From assembly GCA_015661555.1 (NCBI GenBank), contig DQVW01000056.1, positions 1 through 41,739 of the forward strand: DNA of 41,739 nt, in the 5' to 3' direction. This document shows, one piece after another, positions 7,820 to 16,405 of the stretch; positions within the stretch are counted from its first letter, which is position 1, and the number at the start of each line of letters is the position of its first letter. The notes under the pieces were generated by a model. The model worked only from the letters and a program-made list of their open reading frames with translations. It ran no database searches and was not told the DNA's origin. This DNA is from Methanothermococcus okinawensis (GTDB lineage: Archaea; AGJL01; Methanococci; Methanococcales; Methanococcaceae). The translations under genes and the position numbers were made by a program.

Positions 7820-9700
7820 ATGAAGAAGTTGATAATCTGCGAGAAACCTAAGGTTGCGAAGAAAATAGGTGAGGCACTGGGAAAGGTAAAGAAGAGATCC
7901 TATAAGGGTGTACCTTACTACGAGGTGGAGAGAGATGGGGAGAAAATCCTGGTAGCCTCTGCAGTTGGACACCTCTTTACCTTGGAGGAGGACAGTAGGA
8001 GTAAAAAGTTTGGGGAGTACCCAGTATTCCATGTAAAGTGGGTACCTGCATGGATGGTAAAGGGAAGGGAGTATGTAAAGAAGTACATAGAGACTTTAAA
8101 GAAACTATCCAGGGATGTAGATGAGATCTACATAGCCACAGATTGGGATATTGAGGGGGAGTTAATAGGTTACCATGCCCTCTACTACATCTGTGGAAGG
8201 AGGAATGCCAAGAGAATGAGGTTCTCCAGTTTAACAAGGGAGGAGATTTTAAGGGCCTATGAGAATCCAGATAGAATAGACTATGGTCTCGTGGATGCCG
8301 GTGAGAGTAGACATAAGCTAGACTGGTACTACGGGATCAACGTCTCCAGGGCTCTTATGCAATCCCTCAAGGCTGTAAATAGATGGAGGACCATGAGCAC
8401 TGGAAGGGTTCAAGGTCCAGCCCTGGCCTTCTTAGTGGAGAGGGAGTTGGAGATAAAGAACTTTAAAAGTAGGAAGTACTGGGTTATAGAGGGTTTATTG
8501 GAGGGGGATGTAAAGGCTATTCACAGTAGGGAGAAATTCTGGGATAAGGGGGAGGCGAAGGAGGTATACAACAGGATAAAGGATATTGGGGAAGGAAAGG
8601 TTCTAAAGGTAGTGAGAAGGGAGGAAAGTATAAGACCTCTTCCCCCCTTCGACCTGGGAACTCTCCAGAGGGAGGCCTATAGGATCTATAAACTCTCTCC
8701 TAAAGAGACTCAGGAGATTGCCCAGAGACTTTACGAGAAGGGATACTGTTCCTATCCAAGGACAAGTTCCCAGAGACTCCCTGATAACTGGGAATATCTG
8801 AAGAATATACTTAGGAGAATAGGAGAGATTGAGGAGTACAGGGGATATGTAGAGAGGATCCTTAGGGAGGGTAGAAAACCTGTTAAAGGTAAGAAGGAGG
8901 ATCCTGCCCACCCTGCAATACATGTAGTAGATGTCCCTGAGGAACCTCTTACATCTAAGGAGGAGAGGATCTATCACCTTATAGCTAGAAGGACCTTGGG
9001 GGCATTCTGGGAGGATATGAGGAGGGAGTATATTGAGGTGGATCTGGATATAGGAGGAGAGTTGTTCAAAGTTAGTGGTGCCAGGACCTTGAAGAGAGGT
9101 TGGCATGAGATATACTACTTCAGTAAATTTGAGGAGAAGGAGATCCCCAACTTCAGGAGGGGGGATATAGTAAGGGTTAAGGAGATAGTGTTAGAGGAGA
9201 GAAAAACTAAACCTCCTAAGAGGTACACCATGGCCTCTATCATAAAGGAGTTGGAGAGGAGAAGGTTGGGAACAAAGTCAACAAGGGCTGAGATTGTGGA
9301 GAAACTTATTAAGAGAGGTTATGTCCTTGAGGAGAGAGGTTACCTTAGGGTAACCAACCTAGGTATGGCGGTGATCGAGACGTTAAAGAGGTACTGCCCA
9401 GAGATAGTAGAGGAGGGGATGACTAGGGATATGGAGGATAAACTGGAGAAGGTACAGAGGGGGGAGGTGAAGAAGGAGGACATTTTAAAAGAGGCTGAGG
9501 AGAGACTGAGGAAGATACTCCAGGAGGTTAAAAAGAGAGAGATGGAGATTGGAAGGGAGTTGATAAGTAGGATGGAGGAGGACAAAACCTCTACCCGCTG
9601 TCCTATATGTGGAAGATCTCTAGTGGTTAGAAGAAGTAGGTATGGAGAATTTCTAGGATGTTCCCAATATCCCAGGTGTAAGTATATCCACAGGGGATAG
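7820..9700 (+). CDS. topA: DNA topoisomerase I (type IA)
   Basis: A 626-residue type IA topoisomerase that relaxes negative supercoils by transient single-strand cleavage. The TOPRIM domain starts at MKKLIICEKP and carries TDWDIEGE at 107-114. The catalytic tyrosine is Tyr312 in GYCSYPRTSS. TSTRAEIVEKLIKRGY-like conserved sequence lies around 510. The C-terminus ends with a four-cysteine zinc ribbon (CPICG, then CSQYPRC). I chose the ATG at 7820 because GGAGGT lies just upstream and the protein then begins at the conserved TOPRIM strand. An in-frame ATG at 7757 would add 21 residues without a ribosome-binding site. The gene ends three bases before convergent gatE. Confidence 0.95.
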   Translation: MKKLIICEKPKVAKKIGEALGKVKKRSYKGVPYYEVERDGEKILVASAVGHLFTLEEDSRSKKFGEYPVFHVKWVPAWMVKGREYVKKYIETLKKLSRDVDEIYIATDWDIEGELIGYHALYYICGRRNAKRMRFSSLTREEILRAYENPDRIDYGLVDAGESRHKLDWYYGINVSRALMQSLKAVNRWRTMSTGRVQGPALAFLVERELEIKNFKSRKYWVIEGLLEGDVKAIHSREKFWDKGEAKEVYNRIKDIGEGKVLKVVRREESIRPLPPFDLGTLQREAYRIYKLSPKETQEIAQRLYEKGYCSYPRTSSQRLPDNWEYLKNILRRIGEIEEYRGYVERILREGRKPVKGKKEDPAHPAIHVVDVPEEPLTSKEERIYHLIARRTLGAFWEDMRREYIEVDLDIGGELFKVSGARTLKRGWHEIYYFSKFEEKEIPNFRRGDIVRVKEIVLEERKTKPPKRYTMASIIKELERRRLGTKSTRAEIVEKLIKRGYVLEERGYLRVTNLGMAVIETLKRYCPEIVEEGMTRDMEDKLEKVQRGEVKKEDILKEAEERLRKILQEVKKREMEIGRELISRMEEDKTSTRCPICGRSLVVRRSRYGEFLGCSQYPRCKYIHRG

Positions 9701-9703
9701 GTT

Positions 9704-11623
9704 TTATCCCTTTAACCTCTCCTCTATCTTAGATCTCACTATCTCACTTACAGTTTTACCATCTATTTTCCCCCTTAAAACAGCCATACACTTGCCCATA
9801 AGTACCCCCATGGCTCCCATACCCTTACTTCTAACAAGATCTATATTCTCCTCAACTATCTCTTCTATTATTTTTTCTGCCTCCTCCCTGGAGAGGGATT
9901 TAAGACCCTTCATCTCCAGTATCTCATCTAAACTTCTATCTGGATATTGGGCAAATCCCTTAAGCACCTCAACTATGGCCTCCTTGGACATCTTACCCTC
10001 AACCAGCCCCTCAAATAACGCTAAAAAGTGTTCCCTCTCAATATTATCTATATTGTAACCCTCCCTCTTGATCTCCTTCAAGGTATTCTCCAAGGTTGTT
10101 GCAATAAGTGTAGGTTTTATCCTGCCCTTGAACCTCTCACATAACTCCTCAAAGAGTTGAACCCTTGGAGAGGTTATGAGGATCTCTGCCAACTCCCTGT
10201 TCAATTTATACTCCCTTATAAACCTCTCCAACTTCTCCTCTGGCATCTCTGGGAGATTTCTTTTTATACGTTCCAGGAGTTCCCCCTCTATCTTAATAGG
10301 TGGTATATCTGTCTCTGGGTACATTCTGGCAGCCCCTGGCAAAGGTCTTAGATAGGTGGTATTCCCATTCTCAAGTGCCCTCCTGGTCTCCTCAGGTACC
10401 CCCTTAATAGCCTCCCTGGCCCTCTCTATAACTGCCTCAAGTGCCTTATCCACCTTCTCCTCCTCGTCCCCTATAAAGACTATGGCATCCTCAAGGGTTA
10501 TCTCTACTCCAAGTACCCTCTCCATATGCTCTTTTATCCTCTCTACCTCCTCCTGGGTGATACCGTAGTTGGGAAGTTCATCTGTATGGAAGAGACCTCC
10601 TACCCCCGCTATAACCTTGGCCCTATCTGCCAACTCAGATCCCAGCCTTCTACCCTCCTGTATCTCTCTACCTATAAGACCTCCAAAACCCTTTAACACT
10701 ATCCCCTTTATCCTCCCACCCTTCTTCAACGCCCTCTGTAGTACCTTACATTTAGTATCCCTTAATATCTCCGTTAAATCTACCACCCTCTCAATCACTT
10801 CAGCCCCTCTCTCCCTCAGTATCCTGGATATCTCCAGGAGGTTCAACTGCCTAATTACCTCCTTCTCAATCACCTTCTCTATGAGGTCCAGATCCTGTAC
10901 CCCCTTTATCTCCACCCTGGCCCCATCCCTAATGGAAATGTTGATATCCTGTCTTATGGTCCCCAGTCCCCTCTTAACCTTCCCAGTGGCCCTGAGTATC
11001 ATACCTATCCTCTTTGCAGTCTCCCTTCCCATCTTCGGGGAATCTATATCAGGCTCTGTTGAGATCTCCAGCAGTGGTATGCCTAACCTGTCCACCCTAT
11101 ACTTTATATAGTCCCTTCCCTCCTCCACCTTCCTGGAGGCATCCTCCTCCAGACATAGGCTACTAATTCCCACCTTACCATACTCTGTCTCCACGTATCC
11201 ATCCTTCCCTATGAACATGGTTCTCTGGAACCCCGAGGTGTTAGAGCCATCTATGACTATCTTCCTCATGGTGTGTATCTCATCTACTATATCCATGTTC
11301 ATAAGGAGGGCAACCTGTAGTGCAACCTCTAGGGCCTCCTGGGAGGGGGGATGAGGGGGCTCCTCGTCTAACTCCACTAAACAGGTGGTGTCGTTGTAGT
11401 ACTGATATAGGTAGTACTTACCCTTTTTCCACTCTACAAGGGCTGCCCTATCTACATCTCCCATCTCACTCTGGGATACCCTTAGGAACCTCTTAATCTC
11501 TCCATGGGGTTCATCCTCCCTTAACACCGTTGGACAGTTGCAAAATAGTTTTCTACTGGTGTCCAACTGCTGATGTATCTCTAAACCTACCTTTAGGCCT
11601 AGCTTCCTGTAGTCTAACTCCAC
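9704..11623 (-). CDS. gatE: Glu-tRNA(Gln) amidotransferase subunit E
   Basis: With GatD, GatE turns Glu-tRNA(Gln) into Gln-tRNA(Gln) in archaea. This 639-residue protein begins ELDYRKLGLKVGLEIHQQLD, the GatB/GatE signature, and contains SLCLEEDASRKVEEG near 155, the GatE-type insertion in the middle, and a C-terminal GatB/YqeY tail ending in a GAMGVLMGKCM segment. I moved the start to the GTG at 11623: GGTGGT lies immediately upstream and the protein then matches the usual family start. The frame is open to 11668, but that would overlap the ArsR-family gene. GatD is not in the window. It follows the regulator by 34 bases, so the two may share a transcript. Confidence 0.95.
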   Translation of the reverse strand: MELDYRKLGLKVGLEIHQQLDTSRKLFCNCPTVLREDEPHGEIKRFLRVSQSEMGDVDRAALVEWKKGKYYLYQYYNDTTCLVELDEEPPHPPSQEALEVALQVALLMNMDIVDEIHTMRKIVIDGSNTSGFQRTMFIGKDGYVETEYGKVGISSLCLEEDASRKVEEGRDYIKYRVDRLGIPLLEISTEPDIDSPKMGRETAKRIGMILRATGKVKRGLGTIRQDINISIRDGARVEIKGVQDLDLIEKVIEKEVIRQLNLLEISRILRERGAEVIERVVDLTEILRDTKCKVLQRALKKGGRIKGIVLKGFGGLIGREIQEGRRLGSELADRAKVIAGVGGLFHTDELPNYGITQEEVERIKEHMERVLGVEITLEDAIVFIGDEEEKVDKALEAVIERAREAIKGVPEETRRALENGNTTYLRPLPGAARMYPETDIPPIKIEGELLERIKRNLPEMPEEKLERFIREYKLNRELAEILITSPRVQLFEELCERFKGRIKPTLIATTLENTLKEIKREGYNIDNIEREHFLALFEGLVEGKMSKEAIVEVLKGFAQYPDRSLDEILEMKGLKSLSREEAEKIIEEIVEENIDLVRSKGMGAMGVLMGKCMAVLRGKIDGKTVSEIVRSKIEERLKG

Positions 11624-11657
11624 AATACCACCGTTAAAAAAATATAAAAAAGTTAGT

Positions 11658-11954
11658 TTAATTACCATCTACAATACTATCCATGGTATCTATAATGGTT
11701 TTTACCTTTGGGTTTACTATGTAGTAGTAATTCCAGGTACCCTCCTTTCTCGCCTTTATGAGTCCAGATTTCTTCAGTATGTTGAGGTGGTGGGAAATAG
11801 TAGGTTGTGGCTTTTTTAACTCCTCTATTATCTTACATACACACATACTCTCGTTTTCACTGAGTAACTTCAATATCATCAACCTCGTTGGATCTGCAAA
11901 GGCCTTGAATATCTCAGCCATTGTTTCATACTTACTTGTATCTAAGTTGTCCAT
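11658..11954 (-). CDS. ArsR/SmtB-family transcriptional regulator
   Basis: A 98-residue winged helix-turn-helix protein. AFADPTRLMILKLL (19-32) and QPTISHHLNILKKSGLIKARKEG (50-72) are the family signatures. The segment SMCVCKIIEEL (36-46) closely resembles the alpha-3 ELCVCDL metal site of ArsR and CadC, with two cysteines separated by one residue. Sensing of a thiophilic metal or arsenite, or of thiol redox state, is therefore plausible. No metal-resistance gene is adjacent. gatE follows in the same direction. A perfect 9-base inverted repeat overlaps its probable TATA box, so it probably controls its own transcription. ATG at 11954 has GGTGATG upstream. Confidence 0.9.
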   Translation of the reverse strand: MDNLDTSKYETMAEIFKAFADPTRLMILKLLSENESMCVCKIIEELKKPQPTISHHLNILKKSGLIKARKEGTWNYYYIVNPKVKTIIDTMDSIVDGN

Positions 11955-11987
11955 AACATCACCACAGGAAGTAATCCTTACTAAAAA

Positions 11988-12034
11988 ATAGCGATAACAT
12001 TGTATATATAGATTTTTATATATCGCTATATAAA
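11988..12034 (-). promoter_or_regulatory. TATA box and probable operator of the ArsR-family gene
   Basis: ATAGCGATA at 11988-11996 and TATCGCTAT at 12021-12029 are exact inverted copies with centres 33 bases apart, about three helical turns. On the minus strand the upstream copy overlaps TTTATATAG, the best TATA box for the ArsR-family gene (12026-12034). An operator overlapping the TATA box fits autorepression by a dimeric winged-helix protein. Binding is inferred, not shown. Confidence 0.6.
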
Positions 12035-12042
12035 TATTTTGA

Positions 12043-12738
12043 TTACTTCTTTTTTATCCTTATAAGAACACTCCCTGGATTTTTCACACCTTTGAAAGAG
12101 GAAACCATACCAACAAGGGTATTTTTAACAACCTTGGAAACAAAGGGATTTAAAGGTATTCTCCTTCCATCTACTACAAGTTCCACCTCTGTAGAGAGTG
12201 TACAGTCCCTCCAACTTAACTCTCCCCTAATCAACCTCTCAACAAACTCCCTACAGTTATAGCCACAGTGCCCACAGTTAAGGTTGTAAGTGGGAACAAC
12301 ACTCTTATTCAGGATCTCTTTAACAACATCCTCCCTATTATACTTCATATTTTCAACGACCATAAAGGTATGACTATCTACAAGTTCCCTCCCCTCCCCA
12401 TCTCTCACAGTAACTATCTTAGGTATATTCAACTCCTTCAACTTCTCCTTAAACCCCTCCACTATAACAAGGTCAGCCTCTAACTTAGAGAGTATCTCCT
12501 CCAAGTCCAATGTTCCATAGAAAAAAGTAGTTCTACCTTTAACATCTGAGAGAACTGTTATATCTGCATACCTCTGAAATCTGTGGGTGTCACTTCCCTC
12601 CCTATCTACCTCTACAGGGTGGCCACTGTGTTTCACCACAGCTACCTTGAGACCCTTCTCCTTCAACACCCTCAATACCTCACATATCAGGGTAGTTTTG
12701 CCGGAGTTCTTAGGACCTACAACTCCAACAACCCTCAA
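12043..12738 (-). CDS. mobB: MobB-like GTPase for molybdopterin guanine dinucleotide, with Cys cluster
   Basis: A 231-residue P-loop protein with Walker A GPKNSGKTT (8-16), followed by VAVVKHSGH and DTHRFQRYAD, typical of MobB. MobB assists insertion of guanine dinucleotide into molybdenum or tungsten cofactor, used by formylmethanofuran and formate dehydrogenases in methanogens. The C-terminal third adds a cysteine set, NCGHCGYNC and a later RDC, that could bind an Fe-S cluster, a feature absent from bacterial MobB. The TTG start is supported by a GGTGAT site. It lies between the SAM synthetase gene and the ArsR-family gene on the same strand. moaC, an earlier pathway step, lies 20 kb away. 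Confidence 0.85.
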   Translation of the reverse strand: MRVVGVVGPKNSGKTTLICEVLRVLKEKGLKVAVVKHSGHPVEVDREGSDTHRFQRYADITVLSDVKGRTTFFYGTLDLEEILSKLEADLVIVEGFKEKLKELNIPKIVTVRDGEGRELVDSHTFMVVENMKYNREDVVKEILNKSVVPTYNLNCGHCGYNCREFVERLIRGELSWRDCTLSTEVELVVDGRRIPLNPFVSKVVKNTLVGMVSSFKGVKNPGSVLIRIKKK

Positions 12739-12768
12739 GGTATCACCTTATAAAAAGTATGGATAAAA

Positions 12769-13983
12769 TTAGAAGGTTTTTATCTCCCCCTTTATAACCT
12801 TCTCCATCACCTCTGGAATTTTATTTAACCATTTTTCAGCAATATCCTTTGCCCTGGGCTCTATCTCCTCTATGCTGTAACCCTCCTCAGTTATTATCTC
12901 TATGTCCAGGATTTTCGGTTCATTAATAGGCCTTCCTATCTGGCTAAGTATTCTAACGTAACACTCCTTAACCCCCTCTATCTCTGCAACCTCCCTGGCT
13001 ATTATATGGGCAAGTATGTTGTATATCTTACCAACATGGTTTACAGGATTCTTACCACTGGCCGCCTCCATGCTCATAGGCCTAAAGGGAGTTATCAACC
13101 CATTTACCCTGTTACCCCTTCCAACTGAACCGTCATCCCCCATCTCTGCAGAGGTCCCAGTTACTGTCAGGTATACACTTTCACCACAATCTGCAGTGTT
13201 TATAAATACCTCCACCTGGTAATCTTTTGCAATCTCCTTAGCCAGCTTCTCCACCTTCTCCTTAACCTTCCTCTTTACCTCGTAGTACTCCTCAAGGGAG
13301 TTTACGTATTTATCTACCACGGCCATGGCTATAGTTAAGGTAATCTTCTTCCCCTCCCTTAGACCCATAACCTTTATATCCTCTCCAACTGCTGGAATCT
13401 CTTCCTTCAACTCTTTACTGTTTAGGAATTTCTCTGTCTCCAAGACCAGTTTCTCCGTAGTACTCAGTGGGGCATACCCTACACCAAAGGAGGTGTCATT
13501 TGCCAGGGGTATCTCGGATTTTCTCCTTTCAAATACCTCTACTAGATCTGTAGAGCCCTGTCCCATCCTACAGTCTATTATCACATCCCTATCTATGTTT
13601 AGATTTCTCAGGGTCTTCCTTAGATAGGCCCTTGCAGCCTCGACGGCAACAGTTCCCGTGGGCAATTTAACAATCTCACCCTTCTCCTTATCCAGTATCT
13701 CCATAGTAGCCCTTCCAGATATGAGGATGTAGATGGGGTTAACCATATGACCCCCTCCAAATTTGGGGTAGGCGTGGCCACCAACAAGTTCCACCTGGTC
13801 TGTGTTGTGGTGAAGGATGGTACCTACCTTCTCCCTGTACATCTTGCAGAGTGCAGTGCTTACACTTTCAGCTATACCGTCGCAGATACTGTCTGGATGT
13901 CCTAGTCCCTTTCTCTCCACGATTTCAATGTCCCTCTCCTCTACAGGGGTAGTGTTTAACTTTTTAACTACGATATTGGCCAC
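12769..13983 (-). CDS. mat: archaeal S-adenosylmethionine synthetase
   Basis: This 404-residue enzyme makes SAM from methionine and ATP. It is the archaeal MAT type, recognised by ERKGLGHPDSICDGIAESVS near 25, HHNTDQVELVGGHAYPKFGGG near 58, LANDTSFGVGYAPLS near 165 and GDDGSVGRGNRVNGLITPFRPMSMEAASGKNPVNHVGKIYN-type sequence near 285. I chose the GTG at 13983 because GGTGAT lies just upstream and the protein then starts ANIVVKKL, as the family does. The in-frame ATG at 14001 has no ribosome-binding site. It is divergent from thi4 and shares a 90-base promoter region with it. Confidence 0.94.
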   Translation of the reverse strand: MANIVVKKLNTTPVEERDIEIVERKGLGHPDSICDGIAESVSTALCKMYREKVGTILHHNTDQVELVGGHAYPKFGGGHMVNPIYILISGRATMEILDKEKGEIVKLPTGTVAVEAARAYLRKTLRNLNIDRDVIIDCRMGQGSTDLVEVFERRKSEIPLANDTSFGVGYAPLSTTEKLVLETEKFLNSKELKEEIPAVGEDIKVMGLREGKKITLTIAMAVVDKYVNSLEEYYEVKRKVKEKVEKLAKEIAKDYQVEVFINTADCGESVYLTVTGTSAEMGDDGSVGRGNRVNGLITPFRPMSMEAASGKNPVNHVGKIYNILAHIIAREVAEIEGVKECYVRILSQIGRPINEPKILDIEIITEEGYSIEEIEPRAKDIAEKWLNKIPEVMEKVIKGEIKTF

Positions 13984-14073
13984 GATATCACCAGTTCCCA
14001 TTTATGAAAAATTATAAAAAAGATTAACTTTTATAAAGTTATTGAATTTATAAAGATAGATGAGGTAAAGGTT
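13984..14073. promoter_or_regulatory. shared divergent promoter of mat and thi4
   Basis: The 90 bases between the two start codons contain CTTTTATAAAG at 14028-14038, a near-palindromic TATA box readable in both directions, and TTTATAAAG again at 14047-14055. The first is correctly spaced for thi4 and for mat. The second is only 20 bases from the thi4 ATG. Confidence 0.5.
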
Positions 14074-14862
14074 ATGGAGTATAAACTGAGAAAAGTGGAG
14101 GAAAGGGAGATAACCAGGGGGATTTTAAAGGCCTCCTTTGAGATGTGGATGGATACAGTGGAGGCCGATGTGGTAATTGTGGGGGGTGGCCCCAGTGGAT
14201 TAACTGCCTCAAAGTACCTGGCTGAGGAGGGTGTTAAAGTTGTGGTGTTGGAGAGACATCTCTCCTTTGGAGGTGGTATATGGGGAGGGGGTATGGGATT
14301 CCCCTATATTACAGTACAGGCGCCTGCCCATGAGATCCTTCGGGATTTCCATGTGAGATTGAAGGAGGTGGAGGAGGGTCTCTACCTTGCCAACTCCGTA
14401 GAGGTCGCGGCAAAGTTAGGTTGTGGAGCTATAGATGCAGGGGCGAGGATACTTACAGGAATTGTAGTTGAGGATGTTATCCTAAAGGAGAACAGGGTAT
14501 GTGGGGTTGTGATAAATACCTACGCCATTGAGAGGGCAGGTCTCCATATAGATCCCCTTACAATAGATGCCAAATACGTGGTAGATGCAACTGGACATGA
14601 GGCCTCAGTTTCCAACATCCTTGCAAAGAAAAATAGGGAGTTAAAATTGGAGATTCCAGGGGAGAGGTCCCTATGGGCTGAGAAGGGAGAGAACTCACTA
14701 CTTAGGAATACCAGGGAGATATTCCCAGGGTTATATGTCTGTGGCATGGCTGCAAATGCAGTACATGGAGGATACAGGATGGGTCCAGTCTTTGGAGGCA
14801 TGTTCCTCTCAGGGAGGAAGGTGGCTGATCTAATCCTGGAGAATCTTAAAAAAAGTAGATAA
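14074..14862 (+). CDS. thi4: Thi4-type thiazole synthase (sulfide-dependent form)
   Basis: A 262-residue FAD/NAD-type Rossmann protein that makes adenosine diphosphate thiazole for thiamine synthesis from NAD and glycine. The dinucleotide motif VIVGGGPSGLTASKYLA spans about 34-50 and LSFGGGIWGGGMGF 63-76. In yeast Thi4 the active-site cysteine gives up its sulfur. Here the matching position is His158 in GLHIDPL, the arrangement known from methanococcal Thi4 enzymes that use free sulfide and iron and turn over many times. The C-terminus has GMAANAVHGGYRMGPVFGGM. ATG at 14074 follows GAGGTAAAGG. The upstream neighbour is divergent mat. An oligo-T tract follows the stop. Confidence 0.93.
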   Translation: MEYKLRKVEEREITRGILKASFEMWMDTVEADVVIVGGGPSGLTASKYLAEEGVKVVVLERHLSFGGGIWGGGMGFPYITVQAPAHEILRDFHVRLKEVEEGLYLANSVEVAAKLGCGAIDAGARILTGIVVEDVILKENRVCGVVINTYAIERAGLHIDPLTIDAKYVVDATGHEASVSNILAKKNRELKLEIPGERSLWAEKGENSLLRNTREIFPGLYVCGMAANAVHGGYRMGPVFGGMFLSGRKVADLILENLKKSR

Positions 14863-14863
14863 C

Positions 14864-14878
14864 TTTTTTCTAATTTTT
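14864..14878 (+). terminator. T-rich tract after thi4
   Basis: The plus strand reads CTTTTTTCTAATTTTTAA right after the thi4 stop, a typical archaeal oligo-T stop signal. There is no hairpin. The acetyltransferase gene starts some 25 bases later, so termination may be partial. Confidence 0.35.
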
Positions 14879-14902
14879 AATTAAAATTTACATGTGAAGA
14901 TA

Positions 14903-15397
14903 ATGGAGAAGGTTAAAATTAGAAGGATGAGATACGAGGATATTCCCCAGGTGGTGGAGATAGAGAGGGACTCTTTTCCTCAACCCTACCCCCCACCTCT
15001 TATAATGCAGATACTCTCTTACTTTCCCGAAGGATTTCTAGTGGCAGAGGATGAGAGGAGTAAGAAGGTAGTGGGCTACATCATGGGACTTATAGAGTTT
15101 GGACATGGACATATAATATCCATTGCAACCTCTAAGGAGTATAGGAAAAGGGGTATAGGTAGCGCACTACTAAAGGAACTGGAGGATATTCTCTTTAAAA
15201 AATACAACGTTGCCTATATAACTTTAGAGGTAAGATTCAACAACAGGGAGGCAAGATTGTTCTACTACAGGAGAGGTTACATGGACAAGAGATTGCTACC
15301 AAGGTATTACGAAGACGGTACAGATGCTATTCTCATGATAAAAAAGAATCCCTATATTCAACTACCCAGTCCTCCAGTTGTAGTGAGTATGTGGTAA
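14903..15397 (+). CDS. rimI: RimI-like N-terminal protein acetyltransferase
   Basis: A GNAT acetyltransferase of about 164 residues. VKIRRMRYEDIPQVVEIERDSFPQPYP is the NAT/RimI opening. The acetyl-CoA loop is SIATSKEYRKRGIGSALLKELE (near 75-96), containing R-K-R-G-I-G, and LEVRFNNREARLFYYRRGY follows, as in archaeal Ard1/RimI. It probably acetylates protein N-termini. The GTG at 14894 is an alternative start, but the ATG at 14903 has GTGA at better spacing. The MscS gene starts three bases after its stop, so the two are likely co-transcribed. Confidence 0.86.
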   Translation: MEKVKIRRMRYEDIPQVVEIERDSFPQPYPPPLIMQILSYFPEGFLVAEDERSKKVVGYIMGLIEFGHGHIISIATSKEYRKRGIGSALLKELEDILFKKYNVAYITLEVRFNNREARLFYYRRGYMDKRLLPRYYEDGTDAILMIKKNPYIQLPSPPVVVSMW

Positions 15398-15400
15398 ATT

Positions 15401-16405
15401 ATGATAGATAGGAAGATCCTCTTTCGTGGCAAATTCCTGATAAAGGTTTTAGCCCTTCTTGCAATACTTTACTACCTCTGTATTAAATTAAAAATCTACC
15501 AGTATCTCCACCTCTTAGAGTTGTATATCAACGAGATAGTTTTAACGGCAACCCTTATACTAGGTACTTTGATATTCCTGGATATCTCCCTTGAATTGAT
15601 AAGGGAATTCTTTGAAAAGAGGGGGGAGTTAAGAGATTATCCAATTTTTGCATCAGTTTTTAAATATGTAACATGGTTTGTCGCCGGATTGATAGGCATC
15701 TCTATTCTATACCACGATATAGGTTCCCTTTTAATGTCCCTGGGTATTATTGGTGCAGCCCTTACCTTTGCACTCCAGAGACCTATCATGAACTTTGCAG
15801 GGTGGATAAATATAGTGATAACAAGGCCCTTTAAGATAAACGACAGGATACATATAAAGAACATAGGGATGGGTGACGTATACAAGATAGACACTATGCA
15901 TATCTATCTAAGGGAGGTTGTTGGAGAGCCCACTGGAAGAACCCTTATAATACCTAATGCCTACGTACTAACTAACGCCATAACTAACTACACCAAGGGA
16001 TCACCCTATATCTGGGATAACGTCAAGGTGGTAGTTACCTATGAGAGTAACTTTGAAAAGGCTAAGAGGTTAGTCTTAGAGGCCTGTGAAGAGGTGGTAG
16101 GAGATCTTATGAAGGAGTTGGCGGAGATCTGGAGAAATAAGCCTAGACCCTTTACAAGTGCAAAGGTCTACGACAGACCTATTCTCAGGGTGAACTTCTT
16201 AGAGAGAGGTATTGAGTTAAAGGTTAGATACCTGGTAAATACCTTTGAATGGGCAGAGGTAAAGACCGAGATACTCAATAGAATAATAGAAAAGATCAGG
16301 AGAGAGAAGGATGTGGAGATAGCCTATCCACATCTGGAGGTTATATACAGACCTAAGGAGAAGGACACCTCTAAAGAACACTTAAAGCCTCCTTCACCAA
16401 CTTAA
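15401..16405 (+). CDS. MscS-family mechanosensitive channel
   Basis: A 334-residue membrane protein with hydrophobic segments at about 11-30, 45-67 and 82-103, then the pore-lining helix SLLMSLGIIGAALTFALQRP and the conserved MscS beta domain (RPFKINDRIHI, and GRTLIIPNAYVLTNAITNYT). The cytoplasmic cage follows to about 320. It releases solutes on hypo-osmotic shock. Methanococcales typically carry more than one such channel. The last 35 bases overlap the convergent glmM gene, so the charged tail (PKEKDTSKEHLKPPSPT) is encoded opposite the glmM C-terminus. Confidence 0.9.
   Translation: MIDRKILFRGKFLIKVLALLAILYYLCIKLKIYQYLHLLELYINEIVLTATLILGTLIFLDISLELIREFFEKRGELRDYPIFASVFKYVTWFVAGLIGISILYHDIGSLLMSLGIIGAALTFALQRPIMNFAGWINIVITRPFKINDRIHIKNIGMGDVYKIDTMHIYLREVVGEPTGRTLIIPNAYVLTNAITNYTKGSPYIWDNVKVVVTYESNFEKAKRLVLEACEEVVGDLMKELAEIWRNKPRPFTSAKVYDRPILRVNFLERGIELKVRYLVNTFEWAEVKTEILNRIIEKIRREKDVEIAYPHLEVIYRPKEKDTSKEHLKPPSPT

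Noticed and set aside
12003..12026. TATATATA-GATTTT-TATATAT inverted repeat inside the ArsR-family promoter
   Set aside because: Simple TA runs pair with themselves easily; only the mixed-base ATAGCGATA repeat around it is informative.
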